A stretch of DNA of 64,000 nt from Citrus sinensis (lineage: Eukaryota; Streptophyta; Magnoliopsida; Sapindales; Rutaceae). The position numbers and the translations under genes were made by a program. The first letter of the stretch is position 1. Each line of letters starts with the position of its first letter. The notes below the pieces were generated by a model. That model was not told the origin of the DNA, did no database searches, and saw only the letters and a list, made by a program, of their open reading frames with translations. Positions 46,716 through 59,000 of this stretch are shown one piece after another. Location of the stretch: assembly GCF_022201045.2 (NCBI RefSeq), contig NC_068559.1:4004501-4068500 (forward strand), given 5' to 3'.

Positions 46716-49044
46716 ACTTAATTAGAAAAGGTATTCAATTGTTACTATACATTTTCATGCATCCATTTTATCTAAAGAAAGCATCATAGTGGACCCTAAT
46801 TGAGTGGAAATAATTAAAATGTAGACCCTTCCGTATGACCATGAGATGGAGTCCTTTAAAGGATATTTTTCATTTTTTAAGTACTAAAATTCTTGAAGAC
46901 TTGATTTTTCTCATCCTTCTTGGAAATCCAAATTCATTTTTTCAACTACGAAATGTCTCTATCAATTGAAATAAATTTCACCTAAAAAAGGAAATGAGCA
47001 CATAAATAACATGCATATTTGATCTTTCATTCTTCATTTTGGTATATCCAGAATGCATTCCACTTGTGTAAACCTTGCTATTGTCAAACTAAACTTTTCT
47101 TTCTGCCCAATTTTGACGACTTTGTATAATCACGACTCACAAGCAGGTATTAGAATTGTCAGTTAGTGTTATGGTGACCCATCGTGGGCTCGCCTTGTCT
47201 TTTCATTTTTCTATTCAAGAGATGAAACCTTGCAACACCTTGCGGTTGCTGCTGCTGTTGTTAAGTAACAAAAAACAATAAGGCAATTCGCGAAATAGTT
47301 CTTGTGGGGAAGATTGCCCCCAAGGTTGTCGGTTTACCGACACTAATTCATGAGACCCTCCCCTCAAAAGGGTGTTTTGGTCATTCAATACAGAATCAAA
47401 TCATTTAAGGGTGGCCAAAAGGCATCTCCATGGTCCCGAATAATGTTTTTCTATTATCATATCTGGTTGGACCTTTGAACTTGAGACCATCAGGTGAAGA
47501 AGGGCATTAATGTAATAACAAATCGACACATAAATTTCTCTTTCAGGTCCTTAAAACGTATCCATCATGATTTAGGCAGGTGTCCTTGTTTCTTCTTGTT
47601 CTCTGTACTTCTTTACTTCATATTGTTCCTTCAAAGATTAAAAGTTTGGCTTATTTTAATTGGGTGCTTAATTAAAATATTTTATTTACACTTAGCTTGT
47701 GATTCCTCCATGCGTCTCATTGGTGTCTTATTCTTTAATTCTTGCTTAAGGTAGAGGAGAAGGAGATTGTCCCTTTCTTGAATTCTCTTTTAAACAGACA
47801 AGCAAAAAAGCAACCCCTTGCTCGTACTACATTCCAATCTTATTTTTGTGGGCCAGCATGTGTTCAAAATCATCAGCATATATTTCATGTCTGTATTTGA
47901 TATTATTATTCATTATTAAGTCCCCTGTTTCTGATTATGAATTTTGCAGGGTGAAAAAAATATATTTAAAAGAAGAAAAAAGAAAGAAAGAAAAGAAATG
48001 AAGAAGAAAAGGTGAAGTGCGATGGCAGCAGCTTTTACTTTTTGGAAGTGAATGAATGAATATAGGCAAAGAAAGGAAGAGGAGCTCCGAGAATTGAGTG
48101 AAAAAGACGAATAGTGTAAAAACTAAATATGCGTGAGAAAGGAAGATCTGAGTGGGATATTTTGCCTGGTAGAGGACAGGCATTGTGGCGTCCACTTTGC
48201 CTTTTGCCTCTGATAAGTAACCAAGCAAAAGCTAGTGTTACCTCTCAGCTTTTTCAAGGTCAAACTTATGCAACAAATCTGGAGTGACCCTTTTCATTTT
48301 AAAAAATGAAAATATTTTTAGGGTTGGGGGGAACAAACTGTTATTATATTGTTTATTTTCATCTTCATGTAAGGGTTCGTGCTGGGGCTAATATCTTTTG
48401 ATCAAAAACCAGAGAAAAGTATAGTGTTTTTTTCTTTTTCTTTTTCCCCCTTTTTCCTTTTCTTTTTTTTGGGTTTAATTTTAGGAAGTGTAGTAGTTGA
48501 AGGAACTGACCGTGTATTGGTTACGAGGATATGTGGGATTGATGTATTTTTAATTTACGTTATTTAATTTGTGTGAACCCAATACCCAAGTTATTACTCT
48601 GGATTGGGGGTCCTCTAATCTCTAGGTGATTTGAAAATAGTCATGGTCTTATGATTGCTTAAAGCAAGAAAATTGTTGAACTTTTTTGTAAATCATTTTT
48701 AATATCAAAAGGAGTGGTTGTGGTCCTTGTGGTTAGTGGATAATATATACATGAGTTAGGACCTAATTAGGGATCGCAATTGAAATTATTGGATCCAATT
48801 GTTCTTAAAATCAGCACACGGTGGGTTCTACTATGCAGATTTTAAAATTGAAAAAAAATAAGTCATTGAATTCATTAGATTTGAATCAAATAGCATAAAT
48901 TAGAATTCGAGATCCCTTATACATATACAATGGTGCTCGTATGCAGACGCCTACACAAAATTTTAATATCTCATATTTTATTAAAATAAGAGATCCCCTA
49001 AAAATAACAAAAATATACACTCTGATATACTATAAAATTAAATA

Positions 49045-49081
<37 letters not shown>

Positions 49082-49520
49082 TTCTAATTTAACTCATCTC
49101 TTATTAGAAAATTACACATTCTTTCTTTATTTGGGTGTTGTGTGTGTTAACATGCACAGTTTATCTCTTATCGACTCAGTATATGAATAAGGAAATGATA
49201 TAATTTATAGAGGTCGGTAATGGATGTTGAAGAATGATGCATGGGTTGCTAGGGTTTGAAAATTCTTCACGGAATATGCGCATGCTTTGTCTTTGGCTAC
49301 CTTTTTAGGGCAACTTAATGCGATATCTCTTTCTCATTTCATTATTCTTCATACGCCAGCAATATATATATATATATATATTGTGGTTCTCGTGTGGAGC
49401 ACTAGTCTTTTAGATGAAGACCAGTGATCTAATAATAATCAATAAATGATAAATACGAAATTAATCGGGATCGAAAATATTTTGTATCCAGTTGATGGTG
49501 ACACAAAAACACTCGGTCTT
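46716..49520. other. Intergenic, no gene supported
   Basis: Homopolymer-driven open frames only (47935-48228, 48379-48567). (AT)n microsatellites at 49048-49077 and 49361-49381. Confidence 0.5.
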
Positions 49521-51975
49521 AGCCCATCTAGAAGCCAATGACCACTCGAATGGTGTCAATCGTAGCATCAAAAGGATAGCCCGTCGGTGTAATAATTTAG
49601 TTGGCCGTGAATGCGTTTTGCATTTGTGATGATCTGGGTTTAATAATAAGATAAAAAAAATTAGGAGCTCTTTGGTTGAGTAAAGCCTTTTTGTTCCTAT
49701 CCAAACATTGTAAAAAAGAAATAAATAATAGCAAACGTTAAGTAGTTTACTACATTAGTAAAATTGAGAGTTTGAACTCTTCCGGTGTGAAATGCATTTG
49801 TGGGAATATGTTTTTATTTTTATGTGGGAGTAAACATTTCTTTTATGGTAGTAGATTTTTGAGTTGAACTTCGTCTAAATTGCCTCGAATGAAAGTCCGT
49901 GGACTCTCAATTTTGATTTTATTTATCAATACAACCAAAACTCTGAGAAAAGAAAAATTATTTGGGAAGCATCAAGGAGTTGGTGGTGCTGACCCCCACA
50001 GAGAGTTAACAAAATTATAATCTCAATTATGAAAACGTCCACGGGTGTCGTCAAATCAATCAAAAATCCAATTTGCCCCAAAAATCTTGTCAACAAACAA
50101 ATCAAGACACCCACTTAGCTCGATTAGAGACAAATTACCCCGCGTAATAAGGCTTTTATCAAAATTTAGTAATTTACTTACACCCACCAAGTTCTGTAAT
50201 TCGTGCATGAAAACATTCAAATTTACTCCTTACTTTAATGACAAAGCTAGTGTGAAGACTTGTTACAAAGTGCTTTTACCTATGAATTTATGCCAACTTT
50301 TTTTTTGGGGACATTTTTTTGATATTGCAATCTTATTTATGTCAAAACCCTATCTAGCTATGTCCTAGTCTTTGATCCTTTCCGTCCTATATCCCACCAA
50401 AAATTTCCTTTAACCCTTTTTTGTTACCTTTTTTTTTTTTATCCTTTACGTTGTTGACCACAAAAAGTATTACATGTTTCAATCAATATAGATGACTAGA
50501 TGTGGTGAATAATAAGGGCTTGCAATTAAGAAAGCTAATTAATTAACTGCCTTATGATCTTTAGTGCTAAACAAAAATAGTCTTTCTACTAAATTTGATC
50601 AATCATACTCGCATATATAGTGGCCAATAAGTGCTAAAAATACTCCTACTATTATTATTCACATCACATGGAGAAAAAAAAGTATGTATAATTAATGCCT
50701 TCATTCGTGTCTGTCGGTGGTTATATGATAATATTGCTTAACCAAATTTTGATTAAGCAAAGAAACTAAATAAAAGGTTTCCGAGTTATTTGATTGAATA
50801 AAATAATTAGCTATTTACGTGCTTGCACCAATAATATCAAAATGAAGCGATATGGACCGTCTAGTTTAGATGATGAGGTGATAGCATTAATTATATTATT
50901 TTGCTAAAAGTTATTTTTCGGGTGCTAAGTCCTTGTTAAATCAAATTTATAATATATGTAAAGGGTATGTTCCTTTCTGTCAGCTACTCAGCTTCTCTTG
51001 GGTCAATTCAATTATGGAATTATTGGACACTTATCATCATATACACACCCTACAAGTTTTGTTTCTTCGTAATATCAACGTTTGGTAGCCCATTCTTCTA
51101 CTGTTATTGTTGTCCTCTCCTGATAATCATCTAATTATTATTATAAATTTTCTAAACCTATTTCTCTTTCTTTCTCATTTTATTCCACTCTTAATCAGTT
51201 TCAATTATTTTAGTATACACATACAAACACCATATCTAGTCTAAATTTAAATTTTACTTCAAAATGTAAATTTGAAACTAATCGCCAATATCTGGCTACA
51301 ATATTGTGTAAATTAGAGCTGGACAAGGCGGCTAATTTCAAAGCCACATTTTTAAAATTTGCATCAGAACATGATAATTTTCATATGTATACAAGTTAAA
51401 TTTAAAAGCATTATGCGGTTCACGGGGTTAAAGATAAACGTCCTTGTTCATATTATATAGTATGTATTATATCATTCTTATTACTAATTTTTTAGACCTT
51501 AAGAAATAAAATTATATAAAATGGAAGGCATACTTTATCAAATTTGGAATCTTACTTTATGGCTCTCATTATCAAAGAGTTTTAGCCTGTTGTATTATTA
51601 TAGAATTAGAGACTATTCTCCTATCCACACACGTCCTACTATTACTTTAATGGATTAGGATTGTGATTTTGCAAAAGCGATCCAGACAAGACAACTTGTT
51701 AAATAAAAAAAATGGTATCAGTGACAATTACTCGTACTTTTTGTCGATCCTCCCCTACTTTATAGTACCTGATTTCTTTTATATTTCACTATCTTTTTAT
51801 ATATAAAATGTATATTTACATGATTAGATTACTAACTGCTAACTACTAATTAATATCTTCATATATATATTTGATTGACTATTAAGAGTGCTCGTGTACT
51901 ATAAACTCAATAGACATCTAATCATATATTAACACGCACGACATCACATACTATATTAACCTCTATAAGTAAGTA

Positions 51976-52012
<37 letters not shown>

Positions 52013-54310
52013 TAATTAATTAAAAAAGATAAGCAACATAATATAGCATAAATGCAAATTGACTGGTAAAAAAAGAGTATAATTTATAAGTCTATCTTAA
52101 TTTTGAAAAAAAAAACTGGTGGGTTATTATTGTTGTTGTTAAGGAAAAAAGAAGCAAGAGAAAGAGAGAGAAGTAAGAAGAGAATAAAAAAAAAAACAGA
52201 AAAAAATCATCAATAGAGGAGAATAAAAGATTGAGGCAGCAACCACGTAAAGAATAATGAAAGTGAGTCTAGTAGTTGGGAAAATGATTAAAAGTTAGTT
52301 CAGCTTATATTATATCGTATGCGACCGAACAAGATATATTATAAATAATGATAAAGAGGTGAATTAATTAATTTAAATACTGAATCATTCAATTAAAAGA
52401 TGCGAAATCGATTAATCTGAGAATGATGGGGGAAAACGAGAATCACGTGTGCGGTGGTCTTGTAATTTGCTATTACGTGCCGTAGTCGGAAACCTTGTGT
52501 GTTTGCTTTCAATTACTATATTTTCTAAGAAATTAAATAATAAAAACTTTTTCTTTAATTTTTTGCTCTTCTTATATTATAACAATATGCCCCCCCCCCC
52601 AAAAAAAAATTGATTATGTTTCCAAAAACTTCACTAAGTAGGTTTTAAACATTTTTATTCAACTAGCCACCGATTTATATTTTGTTGATTGATTTTTCAA
52701 TAATTTTATTTGATTGACTATTAAAAATAAAATTTATATTTTTACCCACCTTACCTTACCTCTAAAAAAGAATAGCAAAAAAAAAAAAAAAAAAAAATTG
52801 TGTTTTGCTAATTTTAAAACATCATTATCTTAGTAATAGGAGTTCTAAAGCAACCAACATAAAAGACAGAGCCTCCCAGTAATTTTGGACTTATGAACAA
52901 CTAAATGTAGGTATTGGGCACTTTCAAGAGAGTATTTGGATTATGACATGTTACTTTCCAACGAAGGTTCTGCCTTTCGCCATTATTTTGGTACGTATAG
53001 GGAATTTTTTTTTTTGTTTCTCCAGTTTTTGTTAATGCAAGATTATAATTTGTAACATGAAATACTACAAATTTTCAGCATGTAGTTTAATGTTGGCAGA
53101 AGGAAAAAAGAAAAATACTGCTTCACTTACGAGCTCGTCAATTTTGCTTCAATTGATATGATAACACTCCATTCTGACCTTTTTTGTTTTTTTAGGTTAA
53201 ATATTCAAATCTTTGTGTGCTGTACAGAACGAAAAAAAAAAAAAGGGTATAATTGAGAGCTCCAAAATTTTCAATAGAATGTGAGAGGCGGAGGCTGTTA
53301 TTATCATACAGCTGTTGTACTGTATGATTATGATATTACTTGATGGACAGATGTTGCAACATCGTACGACCAATCTTTAAATAAAAGTTAACAACCACAG
53401 CTAGAGATGCTAATGCTTATGAAATTGAAAGATTAGATGTTGGACCAAGACAATTAACTGAAAACAAGTCAAAATTTTTATGACAAGAAGCTAAGCCTAA
53501 GGGGGGGGGGGGGGGATGTATGTTCTAGGTCAAAGTATTAGGGCGGCAGATTTAAAGTAGATGGAAGACAGATAAATTCGGTTCAATGTATAGCAGCAAA
53601 AGTTTGACCATTTTTTACACCTCCGGCATCCAAGCAGTAGCTACTTTTGTCTGCGTTTTAACAGAAAACTAGTTGAAAGAGAAGGAAAGAGATTGTTTTT
53701 GCTGCTGCTGTTCGATTTTGAATACGCAGCACAGCAAAAGTTGTTGAACAAGTGCTGCCAAATTTTTTCTTTGACAGGAAATGGAACATGATGTAACAAG
53801 TGATTTTGTCAAAGACAAAACTGTCATCTACTTGAGCACAAGAAGTTCAAAACGGTTGGAGGTTTGGAGTTTCTTCCAAATTATGAGTTCATGTCTTCAT
53901 TTTCACCTTTTTTTTTTCTTTTGTCCGAATTGTAATTATCTATTGATATATAGTAATTTCAAATTTATTGGGAGTTCAAATACGTAGATTTTACAGTATA
54001 TATAGCATAAAAATCTGTCGGGCATTAGTTAAAAAAAAAAAATTTACTTTCGCAGTTAATCTGAGAAATATTTACTCAATTAAAATATAGGAAAAGAAGT
54101 CCATGTAAGAACTTGAACGCCCAATTCACCTTGGAGAAGTATTAGCAATTTGGCCCTTAATGATTAAAGGAAAGTTCGCGTTCAGAAGCATTGGGCTGGA
54201 TTTAACAAAAACGAAGTAGAGTAATCTTAAATGCACTCCTTGCTATTTCTCAGTACACCCAGCCTGATAAATTGTTTATTAGGTGAAATCAAATAAATGT
54301 CCTCTATACC
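49521..54310. other. AT-rich intergenic, no gene supported
   Basis: (TAA)n at 51977-52010, a C10A9-type run at about 52590-52609, poly-A at about 52776-52798 and a poly-G run at about 53502-53515. A CACGTG G-box core occurs at 52444-52449, without a gene next to it. Confidence 0.5.
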
Positions 54311-54420
54311 AATGGACATTTGACCCAGTGGGAGAACCCTTACACTTACAATGTTGAGTGCAAGGGTTCGACTCTCCATAAAAGTATTATGAATGTTAAT
54401 TTTAATCCTCCCTCAATTAT
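54311..54420 (+). mobile_element. tRNA-derived SINE-like unit
   Basis: TGACCCAGTGGGA (54321-54333) resembles a Pol III A box and GGGTTCGACTCTCC (54364-54377) is a good B box, about 30 bp apart as in tRNA genes. No cloverleaf or acceptor stem can be drawn, so it is a SINE head, not a tRNA gene. The body may run into the tandem repeat that follows. Confidence 0.5.
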
Positions 54421-54431
54421 CAAATAATTGA

Positions 54432-54620
54432 GTAGAGCCAGTCTATCCCTCACGAAATGTGAGTAAAATGGACAATCCTTGAATATTTAAGAGGGTAGAG
54501 CCAATCTATCCCTCACGAAATGTGAGTAGAGTGGACAACCCTTGAATATTTAAGAGGGTAGAGCCAACCTATCCCTCACGAAATGTGAGTAGAGTGGACA
54601 ACCCTTGAATATTTAAGAGG
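54432..54620. repeat. Tandem repeat, three units of 63 bp
   Basis: Units start at 54432, 54495 and 54558, each beginning GTAGAGCCARYCTATCCCTC and ending TTGAATATTTAAGAGG. Units 2 and 3 differ at about one base; unit 1 differs at several. The unit contains a CTCACGAAATGTGAG hairpin. Confidence 0.9.
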
Positions 54621-56073
54621 GTTTAAAAAAAGTTTAAAGAATCTAGGCAGCTCTTCAGAGGAGTACATGCCATGAAGGTCTCAATTGTATAATTTGTTTG
54701 TAAATAATAATTGTAATATCAGTAACAGTTCTGTATAACAGTAATGCTGTATTTTTTTTTTTTTTGCAGTATTAAGAATGTAAGAAATATGTACTGTTCG
54801 GTTTAATCAATGATACACTTAATCTTTATTAATAAAAAAATTTTAATCATTTTCAAAATAATATAGCTAGTTAACAAACTGATTTTAAATTTAAAAATAA
54901 AAATAATAAGAGATAGGATAAAAAACATCTCAAATTCTTTTATTTGAAATTGAGTTCTTGAAAAATTCTTCTATTGAATTCATGACACATTAAGTAAGTT
55001 TCGTTGCATAATGTTTATGTGTGCATATTCGTTTAGATAAAGATAGTGTATTCAAATATAATTGAAATATAAAGTGGGTTTTGAAAGTTAAAGAGTCTCA
55101 ATTAAGCTGCAATTTGTCATTCACCATGCTTTCACAACAGTTAGAGATCTATTTAAAGGTTTGTATAATAAGAGACCTATTTCAAAGTTTGCACAATAAG
55201 GTATCTGTTCTAACAATCGAAGAGGAACAATGGATTCAATTCCAGCAAGCAAAAGATATCTTGTGTCAATGTCATTGTCATAGGACCTTCGCAGATTTTC
55301 TCTTAGTTGCCGAAGTTTAAGTAATTTACTTGTGTATTATTCTAAACGCATTCCTAGATATTGATTGGATGTAGTTAGTTAGTTCTCTCTGGATTAATAA
55401 TATTTATATTGGCAATTATTTGGTTACTGTATTTACTAGATGATAAGAAATTTTTAAATTGATGAAATTGTACTAATAAAAAGTGGATGCACACAAATTG
55501 GATAAAGAAATTAGAACTTTTTAATTAATTAATTAATTAATTATCATTATATTAAATTACATTGGATGAATGGCTAAGATTAAATCACTTAAATTTGAGG
55601 ATCCACAATAATCCCACCATCAATACTACAAAAATACATACCGCATCAAAGAGAAATCCACAAAGTAATTAAGAAATCTCTATCAAAAAGAAATCAGTAT
55701 ATATCAAGTTTGAGAAGAGCTGGTGTTGTTACTCAAAATTATTTTTGCCGAATCATAATGCCCAATGAAAATTTCGAATCAATGATCCGCAATAACTTGA
55801 TTCCCAATAAATAATGGCAAATACTATTGCTTCTACAAAATAATTTATTGTGTATTTTTATGTTACAACAAAACGCAAAGGAATCCGGGGGTTGTAACAT
55901 CCTAATTAATCATGAATTACAACGAAAACACTCTTTATCGGGAAAAAAAAAAAAAAAGAGTGAAGGTAATGAACATTTTGGATTCGCAATGCCAAAGTGC
56001 CTCACATTAACTGGAAAAAAAACTCAAATCAAGGATAGTGGCAATGATGCTTAGCTTAGTGCTTCATTACCTT
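54621..56073. other. Intergenic 3' of chorismate synthase
   Basis: An AATT repeat at about 55520-55543. The open frame at 55081-55320 has no resemblance I recognise. The last part is the chorismate synthase 3' UTR. Confidence 0.45.
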
Positions 56074-59000
56074 TCACATTTGAAAGTTGGCTGGCGCTGG
56101 CTCAAGCTCTGGCAACTTCATCGTTCCTTGCAAATCCGGATTGATCGGAAACAGATGACATTGCGCATGCTGTGCCATCAATTGGTCCATGAGCACCAAA
56201 GCTACCATGGCTTCGACCATTGGTACCGCTGCCACAGCAAAGCCACAAAGACACATGAGTGAGATTTCTTTTTCCATTTCGTACAAACTTACCATTTTAA
56301 TTTCCGTAAAACATGAGATTGGGTGACATTTAAAAACACTTCTATTACACTATACAATATTTACTGCCATCTCAAAGGAAACCAGATAACAATTCTCAAG
56401 GATTTGGGAAACCATAAGAAATTGGGAGAACCATTGAGGAAATATACTGCTGTCACTTGATTTGGTGGATAATATAGGAAATTGGAAGAACCATTGAGGA
56501 AAAATTTTTGATATCAAGAGAGGACTACATAATAAATTAAGTGTAGATCTACCAAACAAGTACATACCTCGTGGGACAACACAAGGATCATGACGACCGC
56601 GGGCTATAAGTTCTGTCTCTTTCTTCTCTCTCGTCACTGTATTCTGTTTTCTCTGCAAAAGTATCACAAATCATTTAAACTTTTAAGAATGAATGTTTCA
56701 AGAATCTAATAACAAGTGCTTTAAACAGGCTTATATAAAAGGGAAACAGGCAAATATCTTAAGCTATGTGCAAAGTAGAAAGTTAAAGCAAGCCGTGCGG
56801 TAAATTTTACCGACACAGCAAGAAAGTATGAACAAAGCACATAGACAATTTGTTGACTCCACAAAAGGAGTATATATGACAACAACAATTTCAGACGTGA
56901 TATGAAAAGTGGATATGTAGGTACAAGAGCACTAGCAGCACCTCTTTTACTAATACCCCATATGGAAGATTTTGTTCAAAATGTCGATTTAATAATATAG
57001 GAAGCAACAATAAGAGCTGCAAAACTAGGACAAGAATTCATGGCACAAGAATCATAATCAAAGGAACCATCTATCACATTAAGAAATTACAACCATATGG
57101 CAATCATAGTTAAAGGATTAAGATGGATAAGCAAGAAAAAGCACTCTTGACTGCATGTCAACAAGGTGGTGTTCATAACGTTATTAATAATGAAAAAATG
57201 ACACCATTGGCTTTCTATGACAAACATATATCAAGATTAAGGTTCAAGACCTGCAGTTCCTTAATAGTATTGCCAAGAAAATGTCAAGAACAAAGATGGA
57301 TATGAAAGATATGTGGTAATGAAAATATCAAGCAACCATATAGAGCATTAACGAGTAGGCAAAAGCACCAACAGCGCAAAAGAAGGCTTGCTGCAGATCC
57401 AGAGAAACAGTATAAAACACAGGCTCTACATGACTATAGGCAATGTGGTGCCAACATGAGAGTTAGTCTTTATTGAGAGAGGCAGAGAGATCAAACTTAC
57501 GCCAATTGTAGATGTTGGCTTGAAAGCTATCCTCATGTTTATGATTTCCCCATTTGATATTCCTCCCTGCAAGCCAACATAAAAATCCTGCTCGGTATAA
57601 CACATTTCTAACATTTTACTTCCGAGATGAGAGAAACAAATCACTTTTAGTAAGCACATACCTGAATCCCACCAGACCGATTTGTTCTTGTCCTGATATT
57701 TCCAAATTCATCCGTGTAGAACTCATCATTATGTTCACTACCAGTCAAAAAAGTACCTGCAAAGATTTTCATCAAAATTTCATTAAAAAGAAAATGCATG
57801 CATGTAATTGCATTTCAAGTAATCATTTTCCGGCCAACCAGCTCAATTTATAAAAGAAGGCCAATAAATACAAAGTAGCAAATAAATTCTCAACCTGCAA
57901 ACCCACTACCAAATTCAAAGCCCTTAGTAGCAGGTAACGACATCATGGCTTTAGCTAGTTCGGCTTCAAGTTTGTCAAAAACCGGTGAACCGAGTCCCTG
58001 GCATACAATTATAGAAGTACTTCAACCCTCAGCAGAACATCCACATAAGGTATAAAAGCCACAAAATGAAGAACTTTCAAACTGGCAACAATTGACGTGT
58101 ATACATTGACATATGCATAATAATCTGTGCATGAAAACATGGACATAAATGAAGTGCATGCGACCATTTGCAAAGAGTGTGTATGTGTGAGTGAGAGAGC
58201 TAGATAGAGCATACACGAGGGCAATTCCTAACAATGCATGTAACAACACCACCAACAGAATCCCCTCTCACTCGGACAGCATCAATTGCAGCAATCATCT
58301 TCTCAGCATACTCAGGATCCGGACATCTGACAATGTTACTCTCTACCTGATAAGGAACATTCAGAAAATAATTAGGGTGATAAGGAACTCATAACGAAAT
58401 GTCATAAAAGGGATCCAGAGAAATGGACAAGATGCAACAGTTCAAAATAAGATAAATAGTATCAACCGAAGCAAGCAAAGAACCCAATGATAAAGCACAT
58501 TCCATGTTATTTAACACAGCCAACGACAACAACATAGTGTCACCATTCTTTTTTTCTTTTTATAAGAAACTCAAAATTATATTAAAGATAAAGAGTCAAT
58601 ATAGTGAAGTGGACCAGCAGTCCACCAAGTAAGCGAAAAGCTAAAATTTGTCTGTGCTATAAAATATACCCTAATCACCCTCTACAAGGCTAGACCAGCT
58701 TGATACCTCTAAAAACCCCCTCCCAACCATTAATAAAGATAAACAAAGATGAATCTTGGAAGTTGGAAATCCTTAGAAACTGAAGCAAATGTGAAGGCAG
58801 AAGATGAACTCCCCACAATTCTTTAGCATATCCACATTTTCCTCCTAGAAAATACAAAATTTATTTCCTGCCATCTTATCGAAAATAGAGCTGACACTGC
58901 TTTCCAGAGAGTTTTAGCCTTTATTCCTTTACGAAAATTAAAGGAATTTTCCATAAGAAGGAGAGTCACAAGAACAGTCTTACCCTTTTGAAATCAAGAA

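Noticed and set aside
54321..54377. Possible tRNA gene
   Set aside because: A and B boxes are present, but I could draw no acceptor stem or anticodon arm; a SINE head fits better.
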